64,000 nucleotides of DNA from CAG-882 sp050874385 (GTDB taxonomy: Bacteria > Bacillota > Clostridia > Lachnospirales > Lachnospiraceae), in the NCBI GenBank assembly GCA_050874385.1, contig JBNMKO010000001.1:1-64000 (forward strand), given 5' to 3'. Positions 1-7,641 of the stretch are shown here, in pieces. The translations under genes and the position numbers were made by a program. How positions within the stretch are numbered: position 1 is the first letter of the stretch; every line of letters begins with the position of its first letter. The notes below the pieces were generated by a model. That model saw only the letters and a program-made list of their open reading frames with translations, did not search any database and was not told where the DNA came from.

Positions 1-30
1 AAATGGTAAAATAAAACTGTAAATGCCTAT

Positions 31-67
31 GCCGTTATGCTATGAGCATAGTACATAGCATAACGGC
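31..67. promoter_or_regulatory. Perfect 14-bp inverted repeat upstream of the XRE gene
   Basis: GCCGTTATGCTATG (31-44) and its exact reverse complement (54-67) flank a 9-nt spacer. It lies 34 nt upstream of the regulator start. It could be an operator for autoregulation or the terminator of a gene left of the window. The short TTCTCTTT that follows fits a terminator only weakly. Confidence 0.6.
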
Positions 68-100
68 TTCTCTTTCGTTGAGCTAGCAAGGAGGGTGAAT

Positions 101-901
101 ATGTCTTTATCCATACAAGAGCGATTAAAAGACCTACGTGTGGAGCGTGGCTTGACGCTGGGGCAGCTTGCGGAGCAGACCGGGCTTTCCAAGTCTGCGC
201 TGGGCAGTTACGAAACGGAAGACTTCAAGGACATCAGCCACTATGCCCTTATCCGGCTGGCGAAGTTTTACGGTGTGACCGCTGATTATCTGCTGGGGCT
301 GTCTGAAATGAAAAATCACCCAAACGCCGATCTTGCAGACCTGCGTTTGAGTGATGAAATGATTGACCTGCTGAAAAGCGGGAGGATAGACAATACCCTG
401 CTGTGTGAGCTGGCGGCGCACCCGGATTTCCCCCGGCTGATGGCTGACCTTGAAATCTATGTGAACGGAACGGCACTGAAACAGGCGCAGGGTGCAAACG
501 CCATAGTGGACACGATGAGCGCAACTGTTATAAAAAAGCATAATCCTGGCATGAGTGATACGCAGTTAAGACAGCTTATCACCGCCCATATTGATGAGGA
601 CGAGTTTTGCCGCTATGTGATACAACGGGACATAAACGGGATTGCCCTTGCTCTGCGGGAAACACACAAGGACGATTTTTTCAGCGTCCCAGAGGATAAC
701 CCGCTAAAAGAAATGCTGGAAACTGCTGGTGAAATCGTCAGCCAGGACAGCGACACGGAACAAGCGTACTTGGCGTTTATCTGCAAACGGCTCAAGCTGA
801 ATTTTAGGAAGCTGTCAGTAGAAGAACGGAAGTGGCTGAAAAAGATTGCGGAAAAATCCGACTTGCTGAAGAATCCAAAACCGCAGAGAGGACGAAGATA
901 A
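101..901 (+). CDS. XRE-family helix-turn-helix regulator
   Basis: A 266-residue DNA-binding protein. The N-terminal 60 residues read as a classic Cro/C1 HTH (ERLKDLRVERGLTLGQLAEQ, then SKSALGSYE). The remaining 200 residues are helical with no motif I recognise. I chose ATG 101 rather than the in-frame GTG at 95 because that GTG lies inside the AAGGAGG ribosome site (88-94), which is correctly spaced for 101. Long XRE proteins of this kind are common accessory regulators on integrative elements of gut Firmicutes. A strong bidirectional terminator separates it from the convergent efflux gene. The target is unknown; the inverted repeat at 31-67 is a candidate. Confidence 0.85.
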   Translation: MSLSIQERLKDLRVERGLTLGQLAEQTGLSKSALGSYETEDFKDISHYALIRLAKFYGVTADYLLGLSEMKNHPNADLADLRLSDEMIDLLKSGRIDNTLLCELAAHPDFPRLMADLEIYVNGTALKQAQGANAIVDTMSATVIKKHNPGMSDTQLRQLITAHIDEDEFCRYVIQRDINGIALALRETHKDDFFSVPEDNPLKEMLETAGEIVSQDSDTEQAYLAFICKRLKLNFRKLSVEERKWLKKIAEKSDLLKNPKPQRGRR

Positions 902-953
902 AAAATGCCTGAACGGCGGTTCTGGTTTTTCAGAACCACCATCCAGGCATTTT
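902..953. terminator. Bidirectional terminator between XRE and efflux genes
   Basis: Nested hairpin: AAAATGCCTG (902-911) pairs with CAGGCATTTT (944-953), with an inner stem GGTTCTG/CAGAACC (918-924/931-937). A- and T-rich flanks allow it to work for both convergent genes. Confidence 0.85.
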
Positions 954-981
954 GTTTAGTAATAGAAAAAGGTGCAGTTGA

Positions 982-2202
982 TTATTGCGTATTGTCAATC
1001 TCTCTCAAACCGGGTAGTAAAAATACGGCAAGCGCAACGATGATAATGCCAATTCCGCAAATGACAAACCATTTCTCAACTCCCAGCCGCTCCGCCAGAG
1101 GCCCGGAAATGACAAGGCCAAACGGCATGGCGAGGGAAGCGGCGCTTGTCAGTAGAGAAAAAACTCTCCCCAGATATTCTGGTTTGACCGTTTCTTGAAA
1201 AATCGCATTTTGCACACCGTAAAATGGAGCGGAAATTCCCATAACAGTACAGCACACAACAAAGACAAGAAATGCGTCTGGCGGCAAAAGCCCGGAGAGC
1301 ATATTGCTAACGCCCATCAGGAGAACGGAAAGACCGATGGTGTACCGCCGTTTCTTAAAACCGCCCCAAATGCTCAGAATGACTCCGCCAAGCAGCATAC
1401 CAACCGCAAAAGCAATTTCAGCGGCAGAGGCATGGGCCGGTGTTCCTTTGAAGTATGACATACAGATGAGAGGAAAAAGCGTACTGATTGGCATATAAAA
1501 GAACATATAAATTACACCAATCCAGAGCAGAGCAAAGAGGCCCCTGTTTTGCTTTAATACCACATACCCCTCTTTCATATCCTGTAAAAACTGTTGTCTT
1601 TTCGTTTCTGGACATAGTTCAGGCGTTGGTATGGACGAAATCGCAACAGTCACACAGGCAAGGATTGCACCCACAATATCTAACAATATAATTGCATTAA
1701 GAGGCCAAACAGCATATAAAAACGCTGCGGCAGCTGGACTGATAATCGCACTTACTGCTTGCATGGTCTGCGTGTAACCAGCGCATTTTGTAAGTTCCTC
1801 TTTTGGCACAATCATAGGTGTTGCTGCGCTGAATGCTGGAGAATGAAAAGCAGTTCCCGCACTTCGGATTAACAGGACAACCATAATAGACCATACGGGC
1901 AATTCCATGTAAAACGCCACCAGCGCCAGAATACCGCCAGCGGCGGCAATTATCAAATCCGCACCAATCATTACGCTTTTACGGCTGTGCCGGTCAACAA
2001 AAGCACCTGCAAACGGGCCTAAACAGGCTTGCGGCAAAAATCCAATCAGTGTTGCCGCCGTCAATATGATTGCAGAATTAGTTTTCGCAACCAAATAAAA
2101 GATAATGGCCATTTGCAAAATACCGCTGCTAATAAAGGATATTGCTTGTCCGGCAAGAAGTGTAAAATAAGTTTTTCTCCATGAATTGTTGTTTTGGGTC
2201 AT
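982..2202 (-). CDS. mef-like: Mef-type macrolide efflux MFS transporter
   Basis: A 406-residue, twelve-helix major facilitator, the same length as Mef(A)/Mef(E) macrolide efflux pumps. The sequence follows Mef closely as I know it: LLAGQAISFISSGILQMAII near the N terminus, VDRHSRKSVMIGADLIIAAA after helix 2, IRSAGTAFHSPAFSA, and KPEYLGRVFSLL near the C terminus. Start: ATG 2202 is preceded by AAAAAAGGAGG at the right distance; upstream in-frame starts lack a ribosome site. Mef pumps export 14- and 15-membered macrolides by proton antiport and often work with the ABC-F protein Msr(D), which is absent here. The long leader with hairpins suggests induction by attenuation. The surroundings point to a mobile element. 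Confidence 0.9.
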   Translation of the reverse strand: MTQNNNSWRKTYFTLLAGQAISFISSGILQMAIIFYLVAKTNSAIILTAATLIGFLPQACLGPFAGAFVDRHSRKSVMIGADLIIAAAGGILALVAFYMELPVWSIMVVLLIRSAGTAFHSPAFSAATPMIVPKEELTKCAGYTQTMQAVSAIISPAAAAFLYAVWPLNAIILLDIVGAILACVTVAISSIPTPELCPETKRQQFLQDMKEGYVVLKQNRGLFALLWIGVIYMFFYMPISTLFPLICMSYFKGTPAHASAAEIAFAVGMLLGGVILSIWGGFKKRRYTIGLSVLLMGVSNMLSGLLPPDAFLVFVVCCTVMGISAPFYGVQNAIFQETVKPEYLGRVFSLLTSAASLAMPFGLVISGPLAERLGVEKWFVICGIGIIIVALAVFLLPGLREIDNTQ

Positions 2203-2253
2203 AATGCGAACCTCCTTTTTTATTGCATTGTTCCTTTGTTTCTGCAATAAAAA

Positions 2254-2288
2254 GCAGGCGTTGTCCCACAGAGAGGGCAGACGCCTGC
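2254..2288 (-). terminator. Attenuator-type terminator in the mef leader
   Basis: On the minus strand GCAGGCGT (2288-2281) and ACGCCTGC (2261-2254) form an 8-bp stem followed at once by TTTTT, about 50 nt before the mef start codon and well downstream of its promoter. A terminator between promoter and gene is the layout of an attenuator. A second hairpin (2314-2340, CACGA/TCGTG with internal CAGT/ACTG) lies upstream and could be part of an alternative fold. Confidence 0.7.
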
Positions 2289-2477
2289 ATAACAACAAAG
2301 CACGAAAAAACACCACGATACAGTTCAAAGACTGCTCGTGTCAAACCTACGTGTTCCTTTGCATACGCACGCAAAAAAAGCCCACCATCATGTGGAAAGG
2401 TACTTCTACTTTTTATTGCTTATTAGCGTACACAAATTAACACACGTAAGCCTCCTTCCAATCTCAAACTGTCGCAC

Positions 2478-2507
2478 AGTATAACACACATCCGATAGAC
2501 TTGTCAA
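2478..2507 (-). promoter_or_regulatory. Sigma-A promoter of the mef gene
   Basis: On the minus strand TTGACA (2507-2502), an 18-nt spacer and TATACT (2483-2478). It gives a leader of about 270 nt before mef. A good ribosome site (GGAAGGAGG, near 2459-2451) lies just downstream but opens no convincing leader peptide. A weaker 14-codon candidate starts at 2391 (minus). Confidence 0.8.
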
Positions 2508-2576
2508 CCATTTTTAACCTTGTTTTCCATCTTGTTTTTCCATCTCTTACGGGCAGTAGCAAAGCCAGGCGAGCCA

Positions 2577-2870
2577 GTCAACGGTCAAGATGAACGGCGC
2601 TTTCAGCGCCGCCGTTGACAGTCTCGCCCGTCTTTGCTAATGGGTAATCAAGGCGGGAAAGCCATTTTAGGGCTTTCCCGCCCATTTCAATTTTGGGAGA
2701 AGAAAGGCCCCAAAATGAACGAGTGCGGCCAAACACTTTTAGGGATTGGCCACCTTGTCCACCCATCCAGCGGGGCGGCGGGGAACGGTCAAGGCCGGGC
2801 GTCAGCCCATTCATTTCAGCCTTGACGGTTTCCTGCCGTCCTGCTACTTTTCCCGGAGTGTGGCCACACA
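2577..2870. repeat. GC-rich cluster of inverted repeats, non-coding
   Basis: Between mef and 3287 about 1.1 kb has no supportable gene. In its first part several hairpins follow each other: GTCAACGG/CCGTTGAC (2577/2612) around GGCGC/GCGCC; a perfect 12-bp stem GGCGGGAAAGCC (2652-2663)/2671-2682 with a 7-nt loop; TTTTGGG/CCCAAAA (2691/2709); GGCCAA/TTGGCC (2727/2746); and the palindrome GTGTGGCCACAC (2859-2870). Base composition is far more GC-rich than the genes downstream. It may be a transfer or replication region of the mobile element. Confidence 0.7.
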
Positions 2871-3286
2871 TCTGGTCACGGTGTCCAGAGCTTTGGGACT
2901 TTTTGTCCCATAGGCCGGGGGCGGAGGACGAGGGACGGGGGCTTTCATAATACGCCCTGTCTGCTGCTGAAATCAGCCCTTTGTTTCCGGCTTACCAGCC
3001 CCAAACAAAGCCCTGCTTTCCTGCCGCGTCAAATGCCCTTGCCCTCCCCGGCGGCAACGGTATTTTCAGGGCAACGCCGACAGAGCGTATAACACACTAC
3101 ACTTTGCTCCGCAAAGTCGTGTGCCAAATGGGGCGCTGCCCCCTTTGGAAACCCCCGCAACAAACAGGTGCTATGCACCCAGCCGGGAGCATAGCGCCGT
3201 TTGTTGTCAGCAGCCCGTTTCACGGTCTGCGTGTAGTTCCTTGTAAACTGACCTAAGAGACAGTTAAAAAAGCGAAGGAGTTTGAG
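2871..3286. other. GC-rich non-coding remnant, probable end of the mobile element
   Basis: No gene is supported. A hairpin ACTTTGC-TCC-GCAAAGT lies at 3101-3117. Open frames here lack ribosome sites and have skewed composition. Composition shifts to AT-rich host-like DNA at about 3250-3290, so the element boundary probably lies there. No duplicated attachment sequence can be seen because the left end is outside the window. Confidence 0.5.
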
Positions 3287-4228
3287 ATGATGCAATCAAT
3301 ATCAAGTTATGTTAATCCAAATACAAGGGGACTTACGTCTAATTATAAAAATACAGTTATTAAAGATAAAGAAGCATATAATGGAGCGATGTCGCAGCAT
3401 TTACTAAATCCGGTAGAAGACTTGACACAAGTGTTAAAAACACCTATAAAATTGGCAAATAGTGCTTCACTTAGCAGACAGAATAATTCTATTAATATTG
3501 CAGAAGGACAAAGTATCCGTGTCAATGGAGGTCATGTGCTTACGGTTACAGCGCATGGAGTGGAGGTTTCCGGTGGAGATAATCCATATGATACAGAATC
3601 ATATGTAAAAGCACAAAGTATGGCGGATGCATTGACATCATTGCTGCGAAATGCAGGTGGGACAATGACTACGGTGGCACATTCAAAGGAGGAATACGCT
3701 AAGTATACAGAGGGAATTACTGATGTTATGTCCTATTTGGGTATAGACACTTCCAAAGATTTTACGGTCAATGGTATGAAATATAGCAAAAATAAAAATG
3801 GCTGGTATGAATCAGAAGCGAACAGTGAGGCGCAGACGGCGTATGAACAGTTAAAAGCGAATAACAGAACATATCAGTTCGCAGACGAAAAAACTAAAAA
3901 ACAGATTGCTTATATTAGTGATTATTACCTTCAAACAGTGCCGGAGAGTGTAAAGGCGGCATGGCAGGAAGCATTAGAAGAAACGGGTGTTAATCCATTT
4001 CAGACGGATGTAGCCAGTACATTAACGCAGTTATCTGCAGAGCAGGATTTTTTGACAGGTGGTAATGACAATATTTTTGGAGAAACGAAAGAAAGCTGTT
4101 TAGAAGCTATCGACAAAATATTGGAGAGAATAGAAAATCCATTGGCAGCAATTACAGAGGAAAGGGCAGCATATCTGCAACAGGAAAAAGAATTTTATAT
4201 GGTGTTGGCATCTAAAATAGGAGAATAA
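3287..4228 (+). CDS. Unknown protein, 313 residues
   Basis: I do not recognise this protein. It starts at ATG 3287 behind GAAGGAG and has no signal peptide or membrane helix. The first 60 residues are polar and Asn/Ser-rich (SISSYVNPNTRGLTSNYKN), resembling the disordered N termini of flagellar or secreted structural proteins. The middle contains GQSIRVNGGHVLTVTAHGVEV, a likely beta region, and the C-terminal half is helical. It is AT-rich compared with the downstream metabolic genes. The next unknown gene follows 18 nt later in the same direction, so the two probably form an operon. It sits at the edge of the mobile element and could belong to either side. Confidence 0.7.
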   Translation: MMQSISSYVNPNTRGLTSNYKNTVIKDKEAYNGAMSQHLLNPVEDLTQVLKTPIKLANSASLSRQNNSINIAEGQSIRVNGGHVLTVTAHGVEVSGGDNPYDTESYVKAQSMADALTSLLRNAGGTMTTVAHSKEEYAKYTEGITDVMSYLGIDTSKDFTVNGMKYSKNKNGWYESEANSEAQTAYEQLKANNRTYQFADEKTKKQIAYISDYYLQTVPESVKAAWQEALEETGVNPFQTDVASTLTQLSAEQDFLTGGNDNIFGETKESCLEAIDKILERIENPLAAITEERAAYLQQEKEFYMVLASKIGE

Positions 4229-4246
4229 TTGAAAGCGGGTAATATT

Positions 4247-4633
4247 ATGAATATATTTTTTAATAGCCGAATTTATTCCAATCAGTCATTGCTGAATGTC
4301 TTGTTTGGTCAACAACAAAAAACTACAATCAGTCAAAGTGCTGGTTGTAGAAGTACAAGGGAGACATTAACGGAAAAGTATTCTAAACTTGTCGAAGAAG
4401 CAAAAGCACATTCAAATCCCGAAAATTATATTCACTCCAAGTATTTTGATAAGAGTTCAGATTATTATGAGATTAATTTGACTGATACAGAACGTAGGAT
4501 TGCATATAATTATGAGATGCAGATGTGCCGCACAGGAAAAATAAATGGTGTAACTTATCAGGATTCTTTGTTCAGGAGAATTGAAGTGGACGGCAACAGT
4601 GTAGATTCGGATAAAATTAAAAAATTTCTATAA
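4247..4633 (+). CDS. Unknown protein, 128 residues
   Basis: Unrecognised, AT-rich like its upstream neighbour. It begins MNIFFNSRIYSNQSLLNVLFG and has a helical, charged C-terminal half (DTERRIAYNYEMQMCRTGKINGV). No signal peptide or membrane helix is evident. I chose ATG 4247. An in-frame TTG at 4229 follows directly after the preceding stop codon and is possible, but neither start has a strong ribosome site. The short spacing suggests co-transcription with the 313-residue gene, and both share the style of Lachnospiraceae small-protein pairs of unknown role. Confidence 0.65.
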   Translation: MNIFFNSRIYSNQSLLNVLFGQQQKTTISQSAGCRSTRETLTEKYSKLVEEAKAHSNPENYIHSKYFDKSSDYYEINLTDTERRIAYNYEMQMCRTGKINGVTYQDSLFRRIEVDGNSVDSDKIKKFL

Positions 4634-4802
4634 GCATATATATTATTGTACAACACAAGATGGCTGTGAGAGTTATCAGATAACAAAGGAATCAAAAATG
4701 AAATACGAAGTATGTCTAGTCAGCGTACAAATAAGAGTTTAATTATAATTCGGAAAGTCCGCAGAACAAGATTTTTTCGAGCAAATCAAGGAGAACAAAA
4801 TT

Positions 4803-5291
4803 ATGATAAAAGTGTTATTCATCTGTCATGGAAACATTTGTCGTTCCCCAATGTCAGAGTTCATCCTAAAGGACATGGTGGAAAAACGTGGCATTAAAGA
4901 CCAATTTGAGATAGCGTCAGCCGCAACTTCCACGGAGGAGTGTTACGGTGGGCATGGAAATCCGATTTATCCGCCGGCGCAGGCGGAGCTTAGAAAGCAT
5001 GGGATAGGTAACACGGCTTATACCGATTTTAGAAATAAACGTGCGCGTCAGGTGACAAGGGCAGATTATGATTACTATGATTATCTGTTGTGCGCTGACA
5101 ACGCAAACATCCGCAACACGATAAGGATAACGGGGGAGGACAGGCAGAATAAGATAAGGCTTCTGCTCGATTTTGCGGGCAGACCGGGCTGTTCGATATC
5201 TGACCCGTGGTATACTGGAGATTTTACGGCGACCTATGAGGATGTAAAGGCGGGATGTGAGGGGCTGTTGGAAAAATTGCTGGCTAAATAA
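4803..5291 (+). CDS. Low-molecular-weight protein tyrosine phosphatase
   Basis: A 162-residue cytoplasmic phosphatase of the LMW-PTP family, which hydrolyses phosphotyrosine (some members phosphoarginine). The P-loop is at the N terminus: C8-H-G-N-I-C-R14-S, the CX5R signature with Cys8 as nucleophile. The general acid is D134 in SDPWY, the family's usual place. The start follows AAGGAG with a good spacer. Length is normal. The 169 nt upstream (4634-4802) holds no gene. A tyrosine kinase partner is not in the window. Confidence 0.92.
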   Translation: MIKVLFICHGNICRSPMSEFILKDMVEKRGIKDQFEIASAATSTEECYGGHGNPIYPPAQAELRKHGIGNTAYTDFRNKRARQVTRADYDYYDYLLCADNANIRNTIRITGEDRQNKIRLLLDFAGRPGCSISDPWYTGDFTATYEDVKAGCEGLLEKLLAK

Positions 5292-5392
5292 ATTTCTTTT
5301 ATGTATAGAGGAATTAACGGCAAGTATTGTTTGGGTTCACATAAATGAACAGTAGAGGGGAAAATCAGTTTTAAAAATACGGTGGAAATTTG

Positions 5393-5680
5393 ATGAATAT
5401 TTTAAAATACATTTTGGCATTATATGTTGTAGTGATAAACATAACTGCTTTTGCAATGATGGGGATTGACAAAAAGAGGGCAAGGCGGCATGAGTGGAGA
5501 ATACCGGAGGCGCGGTTGTTTGGTTCAGCGCTTTTGGGCGGCGGTTTAGGTGCCGTGATTGGCATGTACTTTTTCAGGCACAAGACAAAGCACTGGTATT
5601 TTGTGGTGGGAATGCCCTTGATAATGGTTCTCAATTTTGCTATTATCTATGCGGCAGCTGTATACCTGTTGGGCTTGTAA
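5393..5680 (+). CDS. DUF1294 small membrane protein
   Basis: A 95-residue integral membrane protein with about three helices. It carries the DUF1294 signature: DKKRARRHEWRIPEARL followed by a glycine-rich segment (LLGGGLGAVIGM) and the FRHKTKHWYF motif. Function is unknown across the family. ATG 5393 follows GGTGGAAAT; a TTG directly before it is in frame but less likely. It stands alone between the phosphatase and ldhA. Confidence 0.85.
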   Translation: MNILKYILALYVVVINITAFAMMGIDKKRARRHEWRIPEARLFGSALLGGGLGAVIGMYFFRHKTKHWYFVVGMPLIMVLNFAIIYAAAVYLLGL

Positions 5681-5821
5681 TGGGAAGTTAATCAGGTGTG
5701 AAAATAATGATTTTGAGATAATGCTGCCGCAATCCTATTGGCTTTAATCCAACTGGTTTTAGACAATTAGTAGTTCACAGAAAAGATAAAGCGACTATAA
5801 GAGGCAGTAACATGAAAAATG

Positions 5822-5880
5822 GTGTGAAGAATACATTAATACAGTAAAAACACCATCTAAGGTATGTTAAGACTTTACAC
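5822..5880. repeat. Dispersed inverted-repeat element, copy 1
   Basis: About 60 nt beginning GTGTGAAGAATACATTAATA and ending GACTTTACAC, clearly related to 33045-33105. Internal pairing here is more degraded than in the second copy. It lies directly upstream of the ldhA leader element. Confidence 0.6.
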
Positions 5881-5882
5881 AT

Positions 5883-5991
5883 GCAGTTTGTTTTTGAGCG
5901 AAAACAAATTGCTTTTATGGAAGATGAGAACTCGCTTATGCGACCTGCTCATAGCTTTCTCGCGATAAATCGCTCAGGAATGGGGATTATT
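5883..5991 (+). promoter_or_regulatory. Structured 5' leader of ldhA, homologous to the rhaB leader
   Basis: Stem 1 is CAGTTTGT (5884-5891)/ACAAATTG (5904-5911). A second hairpin GCGA-TAAA-TCGC (5962-5973) sits just before the ribosome site AGGAATGGGGATT. From stem 1 to ATG is 108 nt, as in the copy at 46805-46912, with covarying stem positions. Confidence 0.6.
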
Positions 5992-6981
5992 ATGAAGATT
6001 GTATTTTATGACACAAAACCATACGACAGAGAATCATTTGAGAGATGCAATAAAAATTATCCCGATATTGAGGTTGAGTATGAGGATGCCGACCTCACTG
6101 AAAAGACGGCAGTGCTTGCAAGAGGAGCGGACGCGGTGTGCGCATTTGTCAATTCAAATCTGAGCGCGGATGTTATAGACGGACTTGCGGCTGAGAATGT
6201 AAAGTGTATTCTGCTTCGCTGTGCGGGGTTTAACAATGTCGATATAGAGAGGGCGAAGGCCTGCGGCATAACGGTGCTTCGCGTTCCGGGATATTCTCCG
6301 GAGGCGGTGGCGGAGCTTGCCATGACGCTTGCGCTTGGTGTCAACAGGCATCTGCACAAGAGCTATATAAGGGTGAGAGAGAACAATTTTAGTCTCAACG
6401 GACTTACGGGAATAAATTTTTACAAAAAGACGGCGGGCATTATCGGAACCGGAAAGATTGGTGCCGCGATGTGCAGAATATGCCGCGGCTTTGGAATGAA
6501 TGTTATCGCGTATGATATGTATCCGAACAAGAGCCTTGATTTTGTGACCTACAAGAGTCTTGACGAGGTTCTCTCGGAGAGTGACCTTATCTCGCTCCAT
6601 TGTCCGCTTACGGAGGACACCTATCATCTTATATGCAGGGACACGATAAAAAAGATGAAAGATGAGGTCATTTTGGTAAATACCTCGAGGGGTGCGCTTG
6701 TTGCTACAAAAGACCTTATTGAGGGAATCAGGGAGAAAAAATTCTTCGGAGTAGGGCTTGATGTGTACGAGGAGGAGGGCAGCAATGTCTTTGAGAACAG
6801 GGAGGATGAGGTTTTGCAGCACTCGACAACCGCAAGGCTCCTCTCGTTTCCTAACGTGATTGTGACATCACATCAGGGCTTTTTGACGGAGGAGGCACTT
6901 GAGGCAATCAGTCTCACAACATTTGAGAATGCGATGGCGTTCAAAAATGGCAATATTGATAAGACTAACATTGTATGTTGA
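5992..6981 (+). CDS. ldhA: D-lactate dehydrogenase
   Basis: Reduces pyruvate to D-lactate with NADH in the cytoplasm, regenerating NAD in fermentation. It is 329 residues, the length of E. coli LdhA, and follows that sequence through LRCAGFNNVD, VPGYSPEAVAE and SLHCPLTEDTYHL. The nucleotide-binding motif is GTGKIG at 152-157. Catalytic residues are visible as R233 (NTSRGAL), E260-E262 (DVYEEE) and H294 (TSHQGF). ATG 5992 is the family start; the frame is open for 111 nt upstream, but that stretch is the structured leader. A convergent terminator follows. Other 2-hydroxyacid dehydrogenases are less likely given the LdhA-specific stretches. Confidence 0.92.
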   Translation: MKIVFYDTKPYDRESFERCNKNYPDIEVEYEDADLTEKTAVLARGADAVCAFVNSNLSADVIDGLAAENVKCILLRCAGFNNVDIERAKACGITVLRVPGYSPEAVAELAMTLALGVNRHLHKSYIRVRENNFSLNGLTGINFYKKTAGIIGTGKIGAAMCRICRGFGMNVIAYDMYPNKSLDFVTYKSLDEVLSESDLISLHCPLTEDTYHLICRDTIKKMKDEVILVNTSRGALVATKDLIEGIREKKFFGVGLDVYEEEGSNVFENREDEVLQHSTTARLLSFPNVIVTSHQGFLTEEALEAISLTTFENAMAFKNGNIDKTNIVC

Positions 6982-7036
6982 TTGATAAATTAACTATATT
7001 GAGATATATTGCTATAGGCTAAGTAAATAAAATGTG

Positions 7037-7100
7037 CAGTTTGTACAGGATAAGCCAAAGTTAAGTAGCATGTTGAGGATTATCCTATGCAAACAGCATT
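7037..7100. terminator. Convergent terminator between ldhA and thioesterase
   Basis: GTTTGTACAGGATAA (7039-7053) pairs with TTATCCTATGCAAAC (7080-7094), with one small interruption, followed by ATTTTTT. The two flanking genes converge on it. Confidence 0.65.
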
Positions 7101-7119
7101 TTTTACTAAAAAATAATTT

Positions 7120-7617
7120 TTAGAACCCTTCGGCGCGGCGGAGCTTTCTCATGTCGCGTCTTTTCTTTGCGGCTTCGTACTCCATTTTGTCCTCGGCGGT
7201 GTCGATTATTATATCGGGTACAGGGACAGGCTTGCCGTTGTCGTCTATCGCAACCATGACGATGTAGGCGCGGTTGATGACGCGGCGCATTCCGTCTAAG
7301 TCCTCCGTGTATGTGTCGACGCGGACTTCCATGGAGGTCGAACCGACGTAGGTGACGTGTCCGACAAGCACAAGCATTTGTCCGGCGTATACAGGTGCCT
7401 TAAACTGCAGATTGTCGATGGCGGCTGTGGTTATATTGGCATTTGCATGTCGTCTTGCGACAATTCCGGCGAGCTCGTCTATCCACCTTAGAAGTTCTCC
7501 GCCGAACAGTCTGCCATAATGGTTCATGTGGGCAGGGCGTATTAGGTATTGCTGTTCCGTCCTCGATTCCGCGATGGTTTTTGCGGGTCTTATATTTTGT
7601 TCTGATAAATCACTCAT
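7120..7617 (-). CDS. Acyl-CoA thioesterase, hotdog fold
   Basis: A 165-residue single-hotdog protein of the YciA/ACOT type, hydrolysing acyl-CoA to free acid and CoA. The family core is visible: HMNHYGRLFGGELLRWIDELAGIVA, with catalytic Asn/Asp-containing helix, then the beta strands NLQFKAPVYAGQMLVLVGHV and SMEVRV. The C-terminal 25 residues are basic and helical. ATG 7617 follows GAAGGAAA. It is probably transcribed with or just after the divergent-side GGDEF gene (25 nt upstream end to start), so both may share a promoter near 9300. Substrate chain length cannot be read from sequence. Confidence 0.88.
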   Translation of the reverse strand: MSDLSEQNIRPAKTIAESRTEQQYLIRPAHMNHYGRLFGGELLRWIDELAGIVARRHANANITTAAIDNLQFKAPVYAGQMLVLVGHVTYVGSTSMEVRVDTYTEDLDGMRRVINRAYIVMVAIDDNGKPVPVPDIIIDTAEDKMEYEAAKKRRDMRKLRRAEGF

Positions 7618-7641
7618 GTCATTTTCCTTCTTTTTACAAAA

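Noticed and set aside
134..541. Open frame antisense to the XRE gene
   Set aside because: No ribosome site, and its codons simply mirror a well-supported gene on the other strand.
2578..3295. Several open frames of 85-97 codons on both strands in the GC-rich region
   Set aside because: They overlap hairpins, lack ribosome sites and have skewed Pro/Gly/Arg composition; long frames are expected by chance in GC-rich DNA.
4712..4897. 61-codon frame overlapping the start of the phosphatase gene
   Set aside because: Overlaps the P-loop codons of the LMW phosphatase in another frame and has no ribosome site.
6154..6822. 222-codon frame antisense to ldhA
   Set aside because: ldhA is certain, and the antisense protein shows no family features or ribosome site.
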